The notes under the pieces are model-generated. The model did not search any database. It had not been told where the DNA came from and saw only the letters and a list, made by a program, of their open reading frames with translations. Source: Bordetella parapertussis (GTDB taxonomy: Bacteria > Pseudomonadota > Gammaproteobacteria > Burkholderiales > Burkholderiaceae). From it: a stretch of DNA of 10,586 nucleotides. Where the stretch lies: assembly GCA_945901665.1 (NCBI GenBank), contig CAMDLJ010000059.1, positions 1 to 10,586 of the forward strand. The letters run 5' to 3'. Of this stretch, positions 5,943-10,586 are shown piece after piece. A program made the position numbers and the translations under genes. Each line of letters begins with the position of its first letter. Position 1 is the first letter of the stretch.

Positions 5943-7667
5943 TTAACCCAGCGCTTCGGCCTCCAAAGCCAGCCATTCAGCGGCTTTCTCAGCCAGCATC
6001 AGCACCGGGCTGTTGGTGTTGCCGCTGGTGATGGTGGGCATCACACTTGCGTCCACCACCCGCAGGCCCTGCACCACGCTGCCGCGCCCATCGCGCACCC
6101 GCAACTCGGGGTCGACCACAGCTTGTGGGTCGTTCAAGCGGCCCATGCGTGCGGTACCGACGGGGTGGAAGATGGTGGTGCCAATGTCGCCGGCCAGCCG
6201 CGCCAAGTCAGCGTCGCTTTGAAACTGCGTCCCCGGCTTCCATTCCTCGGGCTGGTATTTGGCCAATGCGGGTTGTGCCGCAATGCGTCGGGTCAGGCGC
6301 AGCGAGTTGGCAGCCACTTGGCGGTCGGCATCGGTGCTGAGGTAGTTGGGCGCAATCTGGGGTGCTTGCTTGAAGTCGGCGCTTTGGATATTGACCGTGC
6401 CTCGGCTGGTCGGGTTCAGGTTGCACACGCTGGCGGTGAACGCAGGGAAGGGGTGCAGCGGTTCGCCAAACGCATCCAGGCTCAAGGGCTGCACGTGGTA
6501 CTCGACGTTGGGCCAAGGCTGCGATGGGTCGCTGCGGGTGAAAGCCCCCAGCTGCGAGGGTGCCATGCTCATCGGGCCGCTTTGCTTGAACAGGTATTCC
6601 AAGCCAATCGCCGCTTTGCCCCACCAGCTGTTGGCCAAGGTGTTGAGCGTTTTCACGCCCTTGACCTTGAACACCGCGCGGATTTGCAAATGGTCTTGCA
6701 GGTTTTCACCCACACCGGGCAAGTCCACCACGGGCGTGATGCCGTGTTGTTGCAACAAAGCGCTTGGGCCAATGCCCGAGAGTTGCAAGAGTTGCGGTGA
6801 GCCAATCGCCCCAGCGGTCAGCACCACCGATTGGCGGGCAAGCGCCGTCACCATTTCGTGTCCGTTCCACACTTGCACACCTGTGCAACGCTGCTGGCCA
6901 TTGAGCAAGGTTTCCATGAGTAGCTTGGACACCTGTGCCGACATCCACAGTTCAAAGTTTGGACGCCCATAGCAGGTGGGTCGCAAAAAAGCTTTGGCCG
7001 TATTCCAGCGCCAACCGCTTTTTTGGTTGACCTCGAAGTAGCCCACGCCCTCGTTGGTGCCGCGATTGAAGTCATCGGTGGCTGGGATGCCCGCTTGCAC
7101 CGCGGCTTGGGCAACCGCGTCCAAGATGTCCCAGCGCAAGCGCTGCTTTTCGATGCGCCATTCGCCACCGGCGTTGTGGTGGCGCAAGGTCTGGTGGTAG
7201 ACGCTTTGGCCTTGGGTCAGCACATCGCTTTTGGTGCCCTTGGCACCGTGTAAGGCGTTGGCCCCCAGGTAATGGTCTTCGTGTAATTTGAAATAGGGCA
7301 AGCTGCTGTCCCAGCGCCAGCGTGCGTCGTCCGTCACCTCTGCCCAGTGGTCGTAGTCACGCGACTGGCCGCGCATGTAAATCATGCCGTTGATGCTGGA
7401 GCAACCACCCAGCACCTTGCCGCGCGGGTAGCGCAGGCTGCGCCCGTTCAGCCCAGCCGCAGGCTCGGTGTGGTAGAGCCAATCGGTGCGCGGGTTGCCA
7501 ATGCAATACAAATAGCCCACAGGGATGTGCACCCAGTGGTAATCGTCTTTGCGCCCCGCTTCGATCAACAACACCCGCTTGCTGGCGTTGGCGCTTAAGC
7601 GGTTGGCCAGCAAGCAGCCCGCGGTGCCCGCACCGACGATGATGTAGTCGAAGGTGTTGTCGTTCAT
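5943..7667 (-). CDS. GMC-family FAD-dependent oxidoreductase, candidate 3-hydroxypropionate/alcohol dehydrogenase
   Basis: This flavoprotein dehydrogenase of the glucose-methanol-choline family oxidises a primary alcohol to an aldehyde. Its 574 residues include the FAD-binding VGAGTAG loop (11-17) with LLIEAG after it (33-38), GMC signature 1 around GKVLGGCSSINGMIYMRG (83-100), signature 2 GAIGSPQLLQLSGIG (286-300), the catalytic His501 in FHPVGTARMG, and the paired catalytic Asn552 in SGNTN. It is related to choline dehydrogenase BetA but has an insert of about 30 residues (roughly 140-175, with HHNAGGEWRIEK), and no betaine genes are nearby. mmsA, 36 bp upstream, would process an aldehyde product, which points to 3-hydroxypropionate or a similar hydroxyacid, as in HpdH or DddA. 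That substrate is inferred. The ATG at 7667 lacks a clear Shine-Dalgarno sequence. Confidence 0.9.
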   Translation of the reverse strand: MNDNTFDYIIVGAGTAGCLLANRLSANASKRVLLIEAGRKDDYHWVHIPVGYLYCIGNPRTDWLYHTEPAAGLNGRSLRYPRGKVLGGCSSINGMIYMRGQSRDYDHWAEVTDDARWRWDSSLPYFKLHEDHYLGANALHGAKGTKSDVLTQGQSVYHQTLRHHNAGGEWRIEKQRLRWDILDAVAQAAVQAGIPATDDFNRGTNEGVGYFEVNQKSGWRWNTAKAFLRPTCYGRPNFELWMSAQVSKLLMETLLNGQQRCTGVQVWNGHEMVTALARQSVVLTAGAIGSPQLLQLSGIGPSALLQQHGITPVVDLPGVGENLQDHLQIRAVFKVKGVKTLNTLANSWWGKAAIGLEYLFKQSGPMSMAPSQLGAFTRSDPSQPWPNVEYHVQPLSLDAFGEPLHPFPAFTASVCNLNPTSRGTVNIQSADFKQAPQIAPNYLSTDADRQVAANSLRLTRRIAAQPALAKYQPEEWKPGTQFQSDADLARLAGDIGTTIFHPVGTARMGRLNDPQAVVDPELRVRDGRGSVVQGLRVVDASVMPTITSGNTNSPVLMLAEKAAEWLALEAEALG

Positions 7668-7703
7668 GCGGATGTGTGGCGTTGTGCGCTGTGGGTCACG
7701 GGC

Positions 7704-9209
7704 TTATTTCGAGGTGGGCATGACGAACTCTGCGCCCTTGCCAATGCTCTCGGGCCAACGCTGCATGATGGACTTTTGCTTGGTGTAAAAACGCACGCCC
7801 TCTTCGCCGTAGGCGTGCATGTCGCCAAACAGGCTGCGCTTCCAGCCGCCAAAGCCATGCCAGGCCATGGGCACGGGGATGGGTACATTGATGCCGACCA
7901 TGCCCACTTGAATGCGCCGACTGAATTCACGCGCCACATTGCCGTCGCGTGTGAAGCACGATACGCCATTGCCAAACTCATGGTCGTTGATGATTTGCAC
8001 CGCGGTGGCGAAGTCGGGCACCCGCACGCAGGCCAGCACGGGGCCAAAAATTTCTTCCTTGTAAATCTTCATGTCGGTGGTCACATGGTCGAATAGCGTG
8101 CCGCCCATCCAAAAGCCTTTGTCGCAACCTGCGCCGGCTTGGGCGGCATTAAATCCGCGGCCATCGACCAGCAACTTCGCACCTTCTTTTTCACCTTGCG
8201 CGATGTAACCGGTGATGCGGTCGTGTGCAGCTTGGGTGACGATGGGGCCCATTTCAGCCGCCAGGTTTTCGCCGTTGAGCACCTTCAAGGTCTTGGTGCG
8301 CTCGATGAGTTTGGGCATGATGCGCTCGCCCACATCGCCCACCAATACGGCGACCGAAATGGCCATGCAGCGCTCACCGGCCGAGCCATAGGCGCTGCCG
8401 ATCAGGGCGTCGACGACTTGGTCGAGGTCGGCGTCGGGCATGACCACCATGTGGTTTTTCGCGCCACCCAGTGCTTGCACCCGCTTGCCATGGTGGGCAC
8501 CTGTCTCGTAGATGTAGTTGGCAATCGGGGTCGAGCCCACAAAGCTGATGGCTTTCACATCGGGGTGCACCAAGAGCGCGTCCACGGCTTCTTTGTCGCC
8601 TTGCACCACATTGAACACGCCGTCGGGCAAGCCAGCAAGTTTGAGCAAATCGGCCATCAGCAGCGCAGGTGTGGGGTCGATGGGGCTGGGTTTGAGCACA
8701 AAGGTGTTGCCCGCAGCAATCGCCACGGGGAACATCCACATGGGCACCATCACGGGGAAGTTGAACGGCGTGATACCGGCCACCACACCGAGTGGCTGGC
8801 GCAGGGTCCAGTTGTCGATGCCGGTCGAGACTTGCTCGGTGTAGTCGCCTTTCAACAACTGGGGAATGCCACAAGCAAATTCCACGATCTCAATGCCCCG
8901 GGTGACTTCGCCTTGTGCGTCGGTGAATACCTTGCCATGTTCGGCGGTGATGGCGTGGGCGAGTGCGTCGCGGTGCTGGTTGATCAGCTCTAAAAACTTG
9001 AACATCACCCGCGAGCGGCGCAGCGGGGGCAAATCTGACCAGGCCGGAAAAGCGGCTTGGGCGGCTGCCACGGCTTTATTGACATCGGCGACCGAACCCA
9101 AAACCACTTCTGCGCTGACCGCGCCGGTGGCCGGGTTGGTCACGGCTTGGCGCCGTTGGCTTTGACCTGCGTCAGCCTTGCCGTGGATGTGGTGGGTGAT
9201 GGTGCTCAT
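7704..9209 (-). CDS. mmsA: MmsA, CoA-acylating (methyl)malonate-semialdehyde dehydrogenase
   Basis: The enzyme oxidises methylmalonate or malonate semialdehyde with NAD+ and CoA, releasing CO2 and giving propionyl- or acetyl-CoA. It acts in valine, beta-alanine, inositol and 3-hydroxypropionate breakdown. Its 501 residues have the aldehyde dehydrogenase fold: TPFNFP with oxyanion Asn150, VLKPSP (171-176), the catalytic Cys281 in GSAGERCMA, and KEEIFGP (384-390). The GGAKNHMVV segment (248-256) has Asn252 where other aldehyde dehydrogenases carry the general-base Glu, a hallmark of this CoA-dependent subfamily, and GINVPIPVP (439-447) is another. The ATG at 9209 has AGGA a few bases upstream. 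The SDR gene ends 39 bp upstream and the GMC gene starts 36 bp downstream, so the three are probably co-transcribed. Confidence 0.95.
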   Translation of the reverse strand: MSTITHHIHGKADAGQSQRRQAVTNPATGAVSAEVVLGSVADVNKAVAAAQAAFPAWSDLPPLRRSRVMFKFLELINQHRDALAHAITAEHGKVFTDAQGEVTRGIEIVEFACGIPQLLKGDYTEQVSTGIDNWTLRQPLGVVAGITPFNFPVMVPMWMFPVAIAAGNTFVLKPSPIDPTPALLMADLLKLAGLPDGVFNVVQGDKEAVDALLVHPDVKAISFVGSTPIANYIYETGAHHGKRVQALGGAKNHMVVMPDADLDQVVDALIGSAYGSAGERCMAISVAVLVGDVGERIMPKLIERTKTLKVLNGENLAAEMGPIVTQAAHDRITGYIAQGEKEGAKLLVDGRGFNAAQAGAGCDKGFWMGGTLFDHVTTDMKIYKEEIFGPVLACVRVPDFATAVQIINDHEFGNGVSCFTRDGNVAREFSRRIQVGMVGINVPIPVPMAWHGFGGWKRSLFGDMHAYGEEGVRFYTKQKSIMQRWPESIGKGAEFVMPTSK

Positions 9210-9248
9210 GGTGTTCCTGTGTGGGGTGATGGGTTGAAAAGGGGGTGG

Positions 9249-10007
9249 TCAGCGTCCGCCCGTGGCCTCGATGATGCCACCGGTTGAGTAGCTGGATTGT
9301 TCGCTCAGCAACCAGATGATGGCCTGGGCGACTTCCTGTGCAGTTCCGGGCCGTTGCATGGGAATGTGAGGCGCCAGCTCGTGGGCGCGTCGGGGTTGGC
9401 CGCCGCTGGCATGGATGTCGGTATCGATGATGCCCGGGCGCACCGCATTCACGCGAATGCCATCAGCGGCGAGTTCGCGTGCCAAACCAATGGTGAAGCT
9501 TTCAATGGCCCCTTTGCTGGCAGCGTAGTCCACATACTGGCCTGCCCCGCCCAAGCGGGCGGCCACGCTGCTGAGGTTGACGATGGCGCCACCTTGCCCT
9601 GCGTGTTGTGTGGACATGCGCTTGATGGCCTCACGGGCGCACACCATGGACCCCATCACATTGGTGCGCATCATGCGCTCAAGCCGTTGCACGCTCATGG
9701 CCTCCACCCGCTGTGCCTGATCGACCACACCCGCCGAGTTCACCAACCCGGCCCAGCGGCCCCCCCAGGCGGGCAGGGCTTGATCAATCTGCGCAAACAT
9801 GGCCAGCACCTGGGCTTCGTTGCCCACATCGGCTTGCACAGCCAAGGCCAGGCCGCCAGCGGCTTGGATGCGCGCCACCACGGTCTGTGCAGCGGCGGCA
9901 TCTTGGGTGTAATTGACAGCCACGGCCCAACCTTGTTGGGCGGCCAACCAGGCTGTGGCCGCGCCAATGCCTCGGCTGCCGCCGGTGACCAATACAACGG
10001 GTTTCAA
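9249..10007 (-). CDS. SDR-family oxidoreductase, YgfF-like
   Basis: This is a classical short-chain dehydrogenase/reductase of 252 residues that probably uses NAD(P)H on an alcohol/carbonyl pair; the substrate is unknown. The nucleotide-binding TGGSRGIG is at 8-15, LVNSAG at 88-93 takes the place of LVNNAG (second Asn replaced by Ser), NLSSVAARLGGAGQYVDYAASKGA contains the catalytic Ser147, Tyr161 and Lys165, and RVNAVRPGIIDTDIHASGG follows near 185-203. The whole pattern, including IPMQRPGTAQEVAQAIIWLLS, closely resembles E. coli YgfF from memory. I chose a TTG start at 10007 because AGGAG (10019-10015) lies 7 nt upstream and the SDR fold begins there; an in-frame ATG at 10115 would add 36 residues that do not fit the family. 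It is the first gene of the probable SDR-mmsA-GMC operon. Confidence 0.9.
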   Translation of the reverse strand: MKPVVLVTGGSRGIGAATAWLAAQQGWAVAVNYTQDAAAAQTVVARIQAAGGLALAVQADVGNEAQVLAMFAQIDQALPAWGGRWAGLVNSAGVVDQAQRVEAMSVQRLERMMRTNVMGSMVCAREAIKRMSTQHAGQGGAIVNLSSVAARLGGAGQYVDYAASKGAIESFTIGLARELAADGIRVNAVRPGIIDTDIHASGGQPRRAHELAPHIPMQRPGTAQEVAQAIIWLLSEQSSYSTGGIIEATGGR

Positions 10008-10113
10008 TGGGAGTCTCCTGCAAGAAATGTGCGCTGGGGGTACAAACGGGACCTCGCCCCGGGGTGAACCCGCCAGGCCCAGGACCAAAAACATAACACA
10101 AGTGGAGAACAGC
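10008..10113. promoter_or_regulatory. Divergent intergenic region between the SDR and HCCA-isomerase-like genes
   Basis: These 106 bp separate two divergently read genes, so promoters for both are expected here. The ribosome binding sites are visible (AGGAG at 10019-10015 for the SDR, GGAG at 10104-10107 for the plus-strand gene), but I find no convincing -35/-10 pair on either strand and no clear operator. CATAAC (10092-10097) is a weak -10 candidate for the plus-strand gene. Confidence 0.35.
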
Positions 10114-10586
10114 ATGCCTTTGACGATTGATTACTACTTTGCCCCGCAAAGCCCTTGGACCTATTTGGGCCACGCCCGCTTGACCGACTTGGCCGCGCAG
10201 TTCAAGGCCCAGGTGAATGTGCTGCCGGTGGATTTGGGTGGCAAGGTGTTTCCTATTTCAGGTGGATTGCCCTTGGGCGCGCGAGCGCCACAGCGCCAGG
10301 CCTACCGTTTGGTGGAGTTGGAGCGTTTTAGCCAATTTTTGAGCCAGCCGCTGCACATCAAGCCCAAGTATTTCCCGGTGGCGGGCGATGATGCCGCGCG
10401 TTTGATCGTGGCGGTGCGCCAGCACGATGGGGATGCGGCGGCGATGAAGATCACAGGCGCTGTGCTGTCGGCGGTGTGGGCGCAAGAGCGCAACATCGCC
10501 GACAGCCAGGTGCTGGCCGACTTGCTGAACGAACAAGGTTTGCCCAGCGCGCGGCTGGAGCAGGCGTTCAGCCAAAGCGCCCAAGT
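10114..10586 (+). CDS. DsbA-family thioredoxin-fold protein, 2-hydroxychromene-2-carboxylate isomerase-like (C-terminus beyond the window)
   Basis: The first 157 codons of a kappa-class GST/HCCA-isomerase-type protein are present. The start MPLTIDYYFAPQSPWTYLGHARL matches the beta1-loop-helix of this family, with Ser13 in SPWTYL at the place of the glutathione-activating serine; there is no CxxC, so it is not a disulfide oxidase. HIKPKYFPVAGDDAARLIVA (about 89-108) fits the cis-Pro region and the following helix. The family includes NahD, a GSH-dependent isomerase of naphthalene breakdown, and many uncharacterised homologues; nothing nearby suggests an aromatic pathway, so the substrate is open. 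GGAG lies 6 nt before the ATG. It is divergent from the SDR operon and may share its control region. Usual family length is about 200 residues, so roughly a quarter is missing. Confidence 0.82.
   Translation, partial: MPLTIDYYFAPQSPWTYLGHARLTDLAAQFKAQVNVLPVDLGGKVFPISGGLPLGARAPQRQAYRLVELERFSQFLSQPLHIKPKYFPVAGDDAARLIVAVRQHDGDAAAMKITGAVLSAVWAQERNIADSQVLADLLNEQGLPSARLEQAFSQSAQ

Noticed and set aside
5621..6031. A 136-codon plus-strand open frame across the structured spacer
   Set aside because: It spans the start of the transporter gene, both terminators and the end of the GMC gene. No ribosome binding site is evident and the product is low in recognisable structure, so it does not explain the spacer.
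5943..7667. Naming the GMC oxidoreductase betA (choline dehydrogenase)
   Set aside because: The family match is general, there is an insert compared with BetA, and no betB, betI or choline transporter is nearby; the MmsA neighbour points elsewhere.
8139..8993. A 284-codon plus-strand open frame opposite mmsA
   Set aside because: It is antisense to a well conserved mmsA, has a His/Gly/Val-rich composition typical of shadow frames, and has no ribosome binding site or recognisable domain.
9297..10067. A 256-codon plus-strand open frame opposite the SDR gene
   Set aside because: The SDR on the minus strand has all its motifs; the plus frame is compositionally biased and resembles no family.

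Overview
The window looks like a chromosomal piece of a GC-rich betaproteobacterium of the order Burkholderiales, most likely family Comamonadaceae. The grounds are protein style (MreB, MreC and PBP2 as in that group), the gatC/mreB divergent arrangement usual there, and codon use. No mobile element, CRISPR array, tRNA or rRNA gene is visible, and the coding regions look like ordinary core and accessory metabolism.

Left part (1-4989): the start of gatC (minus, cut by the window edge) is divergent from the cell-shape cluster mreB-mreC-mreD-mrdA (plus). A 174-bp region between gatC and mreB carries an imperfect 15-bp direct repeat and an inverted copy of its core. A hairpin plus T-run between mreB and mreC looks like a partial terminator that would make MreB more abundant than MreC, MreD and PBP2. 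mreC/mreD and mreD/mrdA overlap by 4 bp and are probably translationally coupled. rodA, the usual partner after mrdA, is absent; mrdA instead ends convergently, with an 11-bp overlap, against a YfcA-type membrane transporter gene.

Right part (4979-10586): on the minus strand, in transcription order, lie an SDR oxidoreductase (YgfF-like), mmsA (CoA-acylating semialdehyde dehydrogenase) and a GMC-family FAD oxidoreductase. Gaps of 36-39 bp suggest one operon. After a structured 205-bp spacer comes the YfcA-type transporter. The GMC/MmsA pair resembles 3-hydroxypropionate catabolic pairs (HpdH/MmsA, DddA/DddC): alcohol to malonate semialdehyde to acetyl-CoA. This is an inference from family and context. 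A DsbA/HCCA-isomerase-like protein gene (plus, cut by the right edge) is divergent from the SDR.

The most unusual non-coding stretch is 5738-5942. It holds a strong minus-strand terminator directly before the transporter's ribosome binding site, a perfect 18-bp palindrome touching that site, a weaker plus-strand terminator, and several competing hairpins. It may be an unassigned attenuator, leader or small RNA. I recognised no known RNA family in it.
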